Source of the DNA: Hydrangea macrophylla
Taxonomy: Eukaryota; Streptophyta; Magnoliopsida; Cornales; Hydrangeaceae
Assembly: GCA_033977485.1 (NCBI GenBank)
Contig: CM066994.1
Span: 28,116,681 to 28,180,680, forward strand
Length of the DNA stretch: 64,000 nucleotides
Reading direction: 5' to 3'
Both the position numbers and the translations under genes were made by a program. Within the stretch, counting starts at the first letter, position 1, and every line of letters starts with the position of its first letter. Below are positions 49,566-54,852 of the stretch, piece by piece. The notes under the pieces are model-generated. The model worked only from the letters and a program-made list of their open reading frames with translations. It searched no databases and was not told the origin of the DNA.

Positions 49566-49686
49566 CATTTTGGCCGCAACGCATGCAGAGGCTTTCGAGC
49601 TGGTAGAGAGGAGCATGATTGTAGTCTGTAGAAATAGCTTCGACAACGGACCCCACATCCACGATTTGATCTCCCCCTGTTTCCAT
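11266..49686 (-). CDS. ZPR1: ZPR1-type zinc-finger protein, complete, 16 exons over 38.4 kb
   Basis: Exons in transcript order: 49686-49567, 47913-47869, 46080-46040, 45937-45856, 45521-45477, 44564-44508, 42809-42750, 42671-42544, 41853-41616, 41522-41456, 40360-40290, 40209-40120, 39680-39572, 17791-17700, 12088-11983, 11384-11266. All introns are GT-AG and phases agree; total 1470 nt, 489 residues plus TAA, close to the usual plant length of about 490. Zinc finger 1 is C34-x2-C37/C63-x2-C66 and finger 2 is C280-x2-C283/C309-x2-C312, each followed by a ZPR1 core domain ([12 protein letters not shown] and [21 protein letters not shown] and the C-terminal [16 protein letters not shown]). ZPR1 binds translation factor eEF1A and moves between cytoplasm and nucleus in growing cells. 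The start is the ATG opening the first domain-bearing exon; an added upstream non-coding exon cannot be excluded. Introns 13 and 14 carry most of the transposons in this window. Identification is very secure; expression is not shown. Confidence 0.96.
12160..15302 (+). mobile_element. Solo LTR (gypsy-like), 3.14 kb, 5-bp TSD
   Basis: Starts TGTAGTGACCC and ends GGGGCGCTACA, giving the TG...CA ends and short terminal inverted repeat of an LTR. GAAAC at 12155-12159 and 15303-15307 is a perfect 5-bp target duplication. There is no internal retroviral coding region, so a solo LTR left by LTR-LTR recombination is the simplest reading; a large non-autonomous element is possible. It contains CG-alternating blocks (about 13198-13325) and degenerate short tandem repeats at 13840-14130 (GACCTTAGAGGCTT, GGCTAGGCCT). 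Orientation is inferred from end similarity to the LTR at 58674. Lies in ZPR1 intron 14. Confidence 0.85.
15639..16089 (-). mobile_element. TRIM (terminal-repeat retrotransposon in miniature)
   Basis: Two direct repeats of 117-118 bp, 15639-15755 and 15972-16089, both start TGAAGAAA and end in CA. They are flanked by TTGAT (15634-15638) and TGGAT (16090-16094), a 5-bp duplication with one mismatch. On the minus strand the first LTR is followed by TGGTACCAAAGCCAGG, close to the initiator-Met primer binding site TGGTATCAGAGC. The other LTR is preceded by a G-rich polypurine tract (15763-15790, an 18-20-bp C run on the plus strand). No coding capacity. It split the LINE. Confidence 0.85.
16425..16907. 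mobile_element. Non-autonomous DNA element (MITE) inside the LINE
   Basis: A 483-bp element with inverted ends around TGTTCTAAAAATCG plus subterminal CCTAGGCG-type blocks (16450-16550 and 16845-16890). The flanks share TGGCA (16420-16424, 16908-16912), a short target duplication. Removing the element rejoins the LINE frame through ...SAYG into ILPLKVKG. The interior is A/T-rich with no ORF. Confidence 0.75.
17136..18440. other. Intron sequence around ZPR1 exon 14, nothing else recognised
   Basis: Apart from exon 14 (17700-17791) I see no gene, RNA or bounded repeat here. Confidence 0.5.
18447..18580. repeat. GC-rich CCGCTCCC-repeat patch
   Basis: About 130 bp dense in CCGCTCCC/CCCGCC motifs with CACGAAG near its centre and CTTCGTGC at its right end, in an otherwise AT-rich intron. 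Origin unknown; a transposon subterminal region is plausible. Confidence 0.45.
18660..18771. repeat. Older repeat interrupted by the copia element (left part)
   Basis: ACTATGATGGAGTTTTGTTT, TGCCTCTCTACATGTGAGACG and GGTGTTGAAGG reappear, inverted and diverged, at about 11730-11800. The matching right part is at 37634-37690 (GTTGGACCCTTCTCTAACAG, CTTAAGCTTTTG). The copia element therefore landed in a pre-existing repeat. Confidence 0.5.
18772..18927 (+). repeat. 5' LTR of the host copia element
   Basis: TGTTAAAGGG...TATGTACA, 156 bp, with a CTATATATAG box near 18863. The TATAT target duplication precedes it and the PBS follows. Confidence 0.92.
19178..19515 (+). pseudogene. Copia gag, N-terminal part, broken
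   Basis: Reads from ATG 19178 as a copia Gag start ([19 protein letters not shown], then ARITTW-like [13 protein letters not shown]). Codon 19373-19375 is TAG where the family has Trp, and a frameshift near 19405-19430 shifts to the frame reading [20 protein letters not shown] and FQLQQ. The frame stops at 19515, where the LTR of the nested element begins. It resumes at 36146, with an estimated 50 codons missing. Confidence 0.85.
19516..19624 (-). repeat. 3' LTR of the nested minus-strand copia element
   Basis: On the minus strand the polypurine stretch CTTGAGGGAGAG (19625-19636) is followed by TGTTTTTATGTAGGG and the sequence runs to ...AATATTCAACA at 19516. This gives TG...CA ends and 109 bp. 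The last 27 bp on the plus side (19598-19624) are included in every array unit; the remainder occurs only here. Confidence 0.8.
19598..22354 (-). repeat. Array unit 1: copia fragment IN-RT-RNase H-LTR, 2757 bp
   Basis: Minus-strand order: integrase core (about 22340-21785; [23 protein letters not shown]), then integrase C-terminus, acidic linker and RT start (21784-20984). RT palm follows (20794-20537; [26 protein letters not shown]), then the YVDD box at about 20528-20545. RT end plus RNase H is 20529-19903 ([25 protein letters not shown]), ending with PPT and LTR end. Disabling changes: a frameshift in [15 protein letters not shown] for the RT Trp after VGCK, a stop after KMNSS, a frameshift before YVDD, and TAA after GAMA. 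Private differences: a 1-bp deletion near 19780 and a T near 20235. Confidence 0.92.
22355..25112 (-). repeat. Array unit 2, 2758 bp
   Basis: Same content as unit 1 at fixed offsets: RNase H/RT end 22661-23287, RT palm 23295-23552, IN end/linker/RT start 23742-24542, IN core to about 25098. All the same stops and frameshifts. Private: a two-base change near 22758 turns SGYC into SGYR in RNase H. Confidence 0.92.
25113..27870 (-). repeat. Array unit 3, 2758 bp
   Basis: RNase H/RT end 25419-26045, RT palm 26053-26310, IN end/linker/RT start 26500-27300, IN core to about 27856. Private: A near 26113, giving SNVDQT instead of SNADQT. Confidence 0.92.
27871..30628 (-). repeat. Array unit 4, 2758 bp
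   Basis: RNase H/RT end 28177-28803, RT palm 28811-29068, IN end/linker/RT start 29258-30058, IN core to about 30614. No private difference noticed. Confidence 0.92.
30629..33386 (-). repeat. Array unit 5, 2758 bp
   Basis: RNase H/RT end 30935-31561, RT palm 31569-31826, IN end/linker/RT start 32016-32816, IN core to about 33372. No private difference noticed; appears identical to unit 4. Confidence 0.92.
33387..36144 (-). repeat. Array unit 6 (right edge)
   Basis: RNase H/RT end 33693-34319, RT palm 34327-34584, IN end/linker/RT start 34774-35574, IN core to about 36130. Four private changes sit in the last 280 bp: G at about 35868, A at about 36086, G at about 36106 and a 1-bp deletion near 36120. 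After CTGATT the sequence passes straight into host gag (TTCAGCCTATTCGG). Confidence 0.92.
36146..36430 (+). pseudogene. Copia gag, C-terminal part with zinc-knuckle remnant
   Basis: Resumes the host Gag as [20 protein letters not shown], then a glycine/arginine-rich stretch (GRGGYRGG) and [14 protein letters not shown], a decayed CCHC knuckle followed by TAG. A TAG also replaces a codon near 36282. Directly abuts array unit 6. Confidence 0.8.
36600..36755 (+). pseudogene. Copia protease fragment
   Basis: Reads [16 protein letters not shown], where the aspartic protease motif D-S-G has become D-S-T, then FSSLKPSS and VTLADGSS. The similarity ends near 36750 where the sequence jumps to the RT/RNase H end, an internal deletion of integrase and most of RT. 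Confidence 0.75.
36756..37375 (+). pseudogene. Copia RT end and RNase H fragment (host element)
   Basis: [20 protein letters not shown] and [16 protein letters not shown] continue, after a frameshift near 36930, into [36 protein letters not shown] and, after a TAG near 37213, [20 protein letters not shown]. It ends near the polypurine tract at 37464. Distinct family from the array units, although both are copia. Confidence 0.85.
37473..37628 (+). repeat. 3' LTR of the host copia element
   Basis: 156 bp, TGTTAAAGGG...TATTTACA, followed by TATAT. About 4.5% different from the 5' LTR. Confidence 0.92.
37629..39571. other. Remaining ZPR1 intron 13, mostly unrecognised
   Basis: Starts with (TA)n and the right half of the interrupted older repeat (37634-37690). 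The pair CATAATACCAATGGAAG (38504) and CATAATATCAATGGAAG (38609) marks a diverged direct duplication of about 105 bp. No gene or bounded element recognised. Confidence 0.5.
42160..42466. mobile_element. PIF/Harbinger-type MITE, TAA TSD
   Basis: A 307-bp element with inverted ends GGCTCTGTTTGGTTTGTGGA and TCCATGAACCAAACAGAGCC, flanked by TAA at 42157-42159 and 42467-42469. The 3-bp TAA duplication and end style fit Tourist/Harbinger MITEs. Lies in ZPR1 intron 8; diverged relatives sit in CNOT9-like introns (3205, 5155, 7098). Confidence 0.8.
42935..43018. repeat. 42-bp perfect tandem duplication
   Basis: The unit GCCGTAGCTTGTAGAGTATA... occurs at 42935-42976 and again at 42977-43018 with no difference seen. 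ZPR1 intron 6. Confidence 0.9.
44199..44434. repeat. TRIM-like remnant
   Basis: Direct repeats CCATCCACTCTAAAAATTTA (44199) and CCATCTACTCAAAGCTTAAG (44382) each continue into GTTAGAGA...CTCTCA. The left side of the second carries TTTGATACAATGTTAACA, resembling an inverted initiator-Met PBS next to an LTR end. Related in style to the TRIM at 15639-16089. Confidence 0.5.
46181..47691. repeat. 763-bp tandem duplication in ZPR1 intron 2
   Basis: TGGGTAGAGTATGTGAGTAC starts copies at 46181 and 46944. The copies stay alignable until the shared GAGAGGGGCCA near 46930 and 47690. They differ by scattered substitutions and small indels (one lost G near 46977, CTCTCTCT shortened near 47460). Short ORFs in them appear on both strands and the content is not recognised. 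Confidence 0.88.
48912..49275. mobile_element. Inverted-end non-autonomous element in ZPR1 intron 1
   Basis: Left arm TGAAGTTTGATATGTGTATC, ATTCTAGTCCGTGTAA pairs imperfectly with right arm TTACAAGGACTAGAATGAGA, CCAAACTTGAAGGTATG. A relative with the same plan lies at 50490-50885. Boundaries and superfamily uncertain. Confidence 0.55.
49479..49562. repeat. (TA)n(GA)35 microsatellite abutting the ZPR1 exon-1 splice donor
   Basis: About 70 bp of GA (CT on the transcript strand) begin 4-5 bp after the exon 1/intron 1 boundary (exon ends 49567; donor reads GTATCTCTCT). The (TA)n lies beyond it. Confidence 0.95.
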
Positions 49687-49835
49687 TCTTGAATTGAACT
49701 TTACTTCCTACGACAACAGATGGTGTCCCAAATAGGGCTGCGGCCGGCTGGGTTGTTTAAGAGATCCAAAGGTATGTGTTACTGTTGCCAAAGGAGTAAA
49801 TTGGCTCCAGATGCTTTGAGAATCAAGCAAAACAA

Positions 49836-50031
49836 GATCAATGATAGATGTACAACAAAAAACCCACAATCAATTGCATAATCTGTTTAAAATTGTTGGA
49901 TTTCGTGCTGAAAAAGCTGTACACCCCTTTTTTTGTCTTTTTGTGTGTACAGTTTTTTCAGCACGAAGTCCAACATTTTTAAGCAGGTTGTGCAATTAGT
50001 TGTGGATTTTTGTGTGCATCTGTCATTTCTC
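49836..50031. mobile_element. Mutator-type MITE, family A copy 3, 9-bp TSD
   Basis: A 196-bp hairpin with arms sharing TTGTTGGATTTCGTGCTGAA and its complement. GCAAAACAA at 49827-49835 repeats exactly at 50032-50040. It starts 150 bp upstream of the ZPR1 ATG, so it may lie in the promoter or 5' UTR. Confidence 0.85.
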
Positions 50032-50067
50032 GCAAAACAAACCCCCCACATACACACTTTTTAAACC

Positions 50068-50460
50068 ACGTGCTAGGTCTATTTTCACTTTATTTATCAT
50101 CTATTATGTAATTTAAAAGTGAACAATTAACTTATAATTTCAGACTAAAGTGAAATTATTGAGGTTAATTTTTTTATTAATCCTCTATGTGGAAACAATG
50201 TTGTCATTTAGCCTATCTATGTGGGGATTATTTTTAACACTTAATCCTTAGGGGGCCTAATTTGGGAGTTAACTGCCTATATATAGTTAATTTTGACACT
50301 TATGTTTTATGTGTGGGGCTAATCCCCATATAAGACTAATTTAAAAGAAATCTTAGTAGTTTTACTTTAGCCCAAAACCGCAAGGGGATTAAGTGTTCAC
50401 TTTTGAACCACAGGGGTAAAGTGAATATGAGCCTAGCCATAGGGGGTAAAAATGTAATTA
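50068..50460. mobile_element. Inverted-end non-autonomous element
   Basis: Left GCTAGGTCTATTTTCACTTTA with AAAAGTGAAC pairs with right GTTCACTTTTGAACCACAGG and AAAGTGAATATGAGCCTAGC. No ORF. Target duplication not determined. Confidence 0.55.
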
Positions 50461-50489
50461 ACCATTTTCTTTATTCGTGGGCATAAAAA

Positions 50490-50885
50490 CAAAAGATACC
50501 CCAGAAGTTTGTTCAATGTTTTATTATACTCATTGTAGTTTAAATTACATTAATTTGGTCTTTGAAGTTTTTAAATGGAAGGAATGAAGTCTTCCAATTT
50601 TGTGTGAATAGTTGATAGAACTCACTTACTTTGCTATGTGCACTGTCACGCCTTTTTATGGGCAAAATGGAATATAATCACTCTCCCCACCCGCTTATCA
50701 GTGTAATTATGTATAGCTGGGGTGAATTCCATCAAATTTTCTGACAAAAAGGACATTCGTATCATATTACTTTTATTTAAAAACTTCAATGACCAAATTG
50801 GCACAATTAAAACTATATGGACCAAAATGAGATAGGGACCAAACTTCAATAGTGTACTTTGTGATTAAGCCTTATTCATGAAACT
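50490..50885. mobile_element. Inverted-end non-autonomous element, relative of 48912-49275
   Basis: TTAATTTGGTCTTTGAAGTT on the left pairs with AACTTCAATGACCAAATTGG on the right; subterminal CTTTTTATGGG lies between. Boundaries approximate. Confidence 0.5.
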
Positions 50886-51005
50886 AAAACCCTTCTCTCT
50901 CCTACCCTGTTTACCACTAGTGGCCGATAGAGAAAATTCTAAGCGTGGGGTGCTTGGGGTTACAAACTTAAAAATTTATCTTCGACAATCTAAACCAAAC
51001 AACGA

Positions 51006-51906
51006 TGAAAGGGGAAAATCTAGCATACACCCCCCTTAAAAAGGAGCTTATGTCAACCCCACAAACTTGTAACCCAAAATCAACCACATCATAAGAAGGA
51101 ATAAAAAAAATTATATAAAAAAAGTTACTATTCCTCTAGGTTTTCGACCGGCCACCCCAATAAAATAATAGAATTTTAATGTCTTAGCCACATTAATCAT
51201 AACTACGTCATAACCAGAATTACATTACCCATAACTCGATCATAACAGAACCACATTTTGCATAACTGCGTCATATTTATCATAACAAACCAAGAAACTA
51301 TTGCATGTTAATAGTCTTCCACGTGGTCACAGACTAAGCCAATCAAGATTAGCCATGTGGCAGCACTTGCACATGGCAACGTGTGATTGATGCGGTCCAT
51401 GGTCACTCGGTGGAGTAGGAACATTAAATAATTAATCCACTTCATAGATACATTCCTCATAATAACCACCACGTTTCTTATAACTAGAACTACTTTACAC
51501 ACAGGTTGGTATAGCTCAAGTGGCAAAGAGCTTGGCATATATAAGTCGCTTCCAATGCATAGCTTCAGAGTTCGAACCTCATCTCCTCCCCCATAAAAAA
51601 AAATATAAATAAAGAAAGATAGGGAAAATCTACGGTACACCCCCTCAAAAAGGGGTTGATGTCAACCCCACAACTTGTGGCTCACAATCAACAATATCAC
51701 CAAAATCATATATAAATAAATAAATAAATAAATAAAATTAGTTATGAGAAATGTGGCTCAGTTATGATAAATGTGAACGTGGCTCTGTTATGAGGAATGT
51801 GGCTCTGTTGTGAGAAATGTGGCTTTGCTGTTATGAGAAATGTGGTTCAAGTTACGAGGGGTTGACATACATCCCTTTTCTAAGGAGGTGTATTGTAGTC
51901 TAACCT
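51006..51906. mobile_element. Foldback-type element with three related termini
   Basis: Related termini start at about 51012 (GGAGCTTATGTCAACCCC) and 51624 (GGGGTTGATGTCAACCCC) and, inverted, end near 51905 (GGGGTTGACATACATCCC). The inner parts hold many copies of a TTATGAGAAATGTGGCTCTG-like unit (51730-51850), with inverted counterparts at 51185-51290. This suggests a large palindromic element or two nested ones, carrying a SINE-like insert at 51503. Confidence 0.5.
51503..51605 (+). mobile_element. tRNA-derived SINE-like sequence
   Basis: GGTTGGTATAGCTCAAGTGG resembles a Pol III A box, and GAGTTCGAACCTC about 45 bp later a B box. An A-rich tail follows (51595-51615). It does not fold as a full tRNA and lacks a recognisable anticodon arm, so a short SINE or SINE head fits better than a tRNA gene. 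Confidence 0.55.
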
Positions 51907-52045
51907 TGAAAAGATAATATAATTCACTACTACAAAAAATTGGCACAAAACTCAAAAAATCACTCAAAAGGTATGTAATAGATACTTTTATCGTTGACCC
52001 GTTTTTATCTTTGAAAATTTTCCATTATCATATCATTTGCAACCC

Positions 52046-52169
52046 AACAAGGAAAATATGCACGGCTGAGAGCTTCTCTCTCTAGTTTTTCTAGAGAGAG
52101 AGAGTAAAGATTAGTGTTTTTATTTGCCCTAGCCGCCGCATCCTTCCCCCTTCCCCCTCTTCTCTGTTT

Positions 52170-52210
<41 letters not shown>

Positions 52211-52770
52211 ATGCCACGTTTTGTCCCAGTTCAAATAAGGGCCTCTTTCGCTTTTCCTCTTCCTCTTGTGAAACTTTTTTCCTTCCTTTGTGAAGGTTGT
52301 TTTCCTTATCTCGCATGACTTATCCTTGGGTTCAAAATGGTGGATGTTGCCCAGACCAGTCTTGAAACAGTAGATTGGATTTTTGGTCTTTGTTGGGTTA
52401 TGATTGGTGGCTTTGGAGCTCTCTTCTATAGCTGTGTTGCTTTCCATGGTGTAGCTTTTGCTATCATGGAAGCTTTTCAAGCAACTTCAGTTGCCCCCTT
52501 TGGTGAAGCTTCTTCACTTGCTTAGGCTTGGCTTTATGGTGTCATCTTTCTTTGGGTGATCTCTATCATCTACAAGTTTGAAGTTGTCCGTGGTGGATTC
52601 CTCGTGCAGCTCATAGAGTGTTTTCTGTGGTCGCTTATGCTTCCTTATCTATTGTACCCTTGGTTGTTTTGTTTTTGCTTGTTCGTTTCTATAAGTTTGT
52701 TGTTTGCTTGGTTTTCTTTATAAGGTTTGATTTTCATTAATGGAATTTTAGTCTTTGAGCAAAAAAAAAT
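52046..52770 (+). mobile_element. Retroposed poly(A)-ended insert with 16-bp TSD
   Basis: ATATCATTTGCAACCC at 52030-52045 repeats exactly at 52771-52786, and the insert ends in A9. That is the mark of LINE-driven target-primed reverse transcription. The insert opens with a CTCTCTCTAG...CTAGAGAGAGAG stem and a (CT)n tract (52170-52207), contains a 62-codon ORF at 52337-52525 of unrecognised, hydrophobic type, and ends TTCATTAATGGAATTTTAG before the poly(A). It could be a processed copy of an mRNA or an internally deleted LINE; I cannot choose. Confidence 0.8.
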
Positions 52771-53246
52771 ATATCATTTGCAACCCCCTCAAAAATCTCA
52801 TTTTGTGTGCATATAACCAAGCTATCACTAGTTAAAGAAAAATTGAGTATAATTTTTTTTTCCTTTTTGAGTGTAATTCTAAAACTTTCTGAAAATCTGG
52901 GTGGGGTGCTCTGTCTGTCCGCCTCTAAGCCCACAAGCTAGAAAATTAGCAAAGTTTCATACAAGTTGTAAGGTTTGGGTTGGAACATACCCTCATGAGG
53001 TCACAATGTTAGTGACACCTAATTTTGCTTCCATTCCTTGTGAATAAAATCCTACTAACATTTCCAATCCCCCACCCCCACCCACACACCACCAACAATA
53101 ACAAAAAAATAATAATAAATAATAAATAAATAGACGATGAAAAAGATTGGCTATTTCCGCAAGCCCATAATTACAATCTAAGGAAAAACATAGAATTTGC
53201 TTATGGTATTGTAATTTTTTGTCTTTTGTCGGACTACTTAAATTTT

Positions 53247-53490
53247 TTTTTTTTTTTTTGTAGTTATCTGGATTATGGCAGGACATACACATGATACCAC
53301 ACACTCATCCCACTCCCAACCCAATCCCAAAGCCCCACAATGGCCCACAACAAAGCCCAACAAGTATCACTTATCCCGACGGACGAACAATAGAGGGCAA
53401 ACAAATGAATCCCCCTAAAGGGATTTGAACCCTCAATCTCCCCATTGAGGAGAGAGAGGTCACATACCAATTGGGCTAGGCCTACTTGGT
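53247..53490 (-). mobile_element. tRNA-derived SINE with poly(A) and long TSD
   Basis: On the minus strand the head (about 53488-53395) reads TAGCCCAATTGGTATGTGAC (A box) and GGTTCAAATCCC (B box), followed by a G/T-rich body and an A tail (the T run at about 53244-53259). The flanks GTCGGACTACTTAAATTTT (53228-53246) and GTCAGACTACTTCAATTTT (53491-53509) are a 19-bp duplication with two mismatches. Confidence 0.82.
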
Positions 53491-53534
53491 GTCAGACTAC
53501 TTCAATTTTGGTTGACAGTTATTTAAGTGAATTT

Positions 53535-54745
53535 ATGAGACTTAGTCTAAGGTCCCTAAGGTTGAGTAATTGGACTAAAGGACAAGCCACAAACAAAAAC
53601 ACCCACAAGGAAACACTCTAAAAATTTTCCCTCCTAAAGTCCCCTAAAATTTCAAATTTCATTCTAAGAGACAAAAAAATCCCCAAATTGCCCCTGGGGT
53701 TCCAGGGACCATCACCACCGCCACCATATCTATTCTCTCTCTAACTTTCTCTCTCCTCTTCCCTACTATAGCACCACAAACATTACCTTCATGCGCCACC
53801 ACCACCTTCACCACGAACCACCAGCAATACCACCTACCTACCACCATGAACTACCAAAAACACCATCTACCACCATCACTTCGATCTCTTCTCTCTCTAC
53901 AACTTCCTCTCTCCTCCCTGCCATGGCCTCCGTCACCACCACTTTCACACGCCACTATGAGCGACCACCAGCGAGCCTACCACCACGACCTTCACGCGCC
54001 ACTGCAAGCCACCACCACCACCATCGCGGTCCAGAACCACCACCATGAACCACCACCACCATCGAGCCACCACCACCTTCGAAGTAAGGTTTTTTTTCCC
54101 ATTTTTCGATGACTGGCGTTGTGCTTAGGGCTTGGTAGAATGTCAAACTCTTAAGTGAAATTTATCTTAAGATAATTATATTAAGATAAATTTCACTTAA
54201 GATAACTTATCTTAAGAGAAATTTACTTATTATAGTCAAAACAGTTAAGTGAAAATTCACTTAGTTTTCTTAGAGAACAGTGAGTTGTTCAAAGGAAATA
54301 GGGGCTGAGAATGATGAATAGATGTGAGAGACTGGTTTTTTTTTAGAGTTGTTCAAAGAAATCTCCACTACTATGATGAAACTAGGGATTCAAGCTTGAG
54401 AAGACGAAAAGAGGTGACGAACTAGGGCTTCAAACTCGTCTGATTTCTTCAAAAATTGTTGTTAATAGTCAATTTTCAGCAATTTGTGGTGGATTTTTAT
54501 CATTTTGTTTGATGATTTCAGTCGTTTTTGCAAGAGGAGTCGCAAATCGTAGGTGGGATGATGAGTGTTGGTCACCGAAGGTGGTTGTGGTGGTCGTCGG
54601 AGCTAGTAGTGGTGGTGGCTAGTGGTGGCTTGGCTGGAGGTTAGGCAGGGGTAGTGATAATGGTGGCTAGGGTTTGGTAGTAAGGTTAGATGATGAAGAT
54701 AAGGGTATTTTTGTCCAAAAATGTTTTAAGGACCTTAGACCAAGT
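53535..54745. repeat. Possible 1.2-kb inverted-end element with CCA/TGG-rich subtermini
   Basis: TTAGTCTAAGGTCCCTAA (53540) and its inverted match TTAAGGACCTTAGACCAA (54727) bracket a segment. One side is CCACCA-rich (53708-54080) and the other TGGTGG-rich (54540-54640), as if the subtermini were also inverted. Short ORFs over the CCA run are low-complexity. No target duplication established. Confidence 0.4.
54150..54201. repeat. Perfect 21-bp inverted repeat
   Basis: CTTAAGTGAAATTTATCTTAA at 54150-54170 pairs exactly with 54181-54201 around a 10-bp loop. Partial third and fourth copies of AAGTGAAATTTATCTTAAG-like sequence follow to about 54262. Confidence 0.85.
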
Positions 54746-54852
54746 TGTTTTATTGCGTGTCCTTAATTTTAAAATAGCTTGTCGTAATGCCCTTTTCATC
54801 AATTTTCCATTTTTGTTGCATATTAAGCATTACTCAAAACATTTGATCCTTT

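Noticed and set aside
49387..49658. Open frames rich in SLSLSL next to ZPR1 exon 1
   Set aside because: They are translation of the GA/CT microsatellite; only the first 40 codons are ZPR1 exon 1.
51503..51560. A tRNA gene
   Set aside because: A-box and B-box resemblance only; no cloverleaf with anticodon arm, and an A-rich tail fits a SINE.
53395..53488. A minus-strand tRNA gene
   Set aside because: It is the tRNA-like head of a SINE with a tail and target duplication.
53659..54146. Overlapping frames rich in His, Pro or Val/Gly
   Set aside because: Low-complexity translation of a CCA-rich tract on both strands, without a consistent codon pattern.
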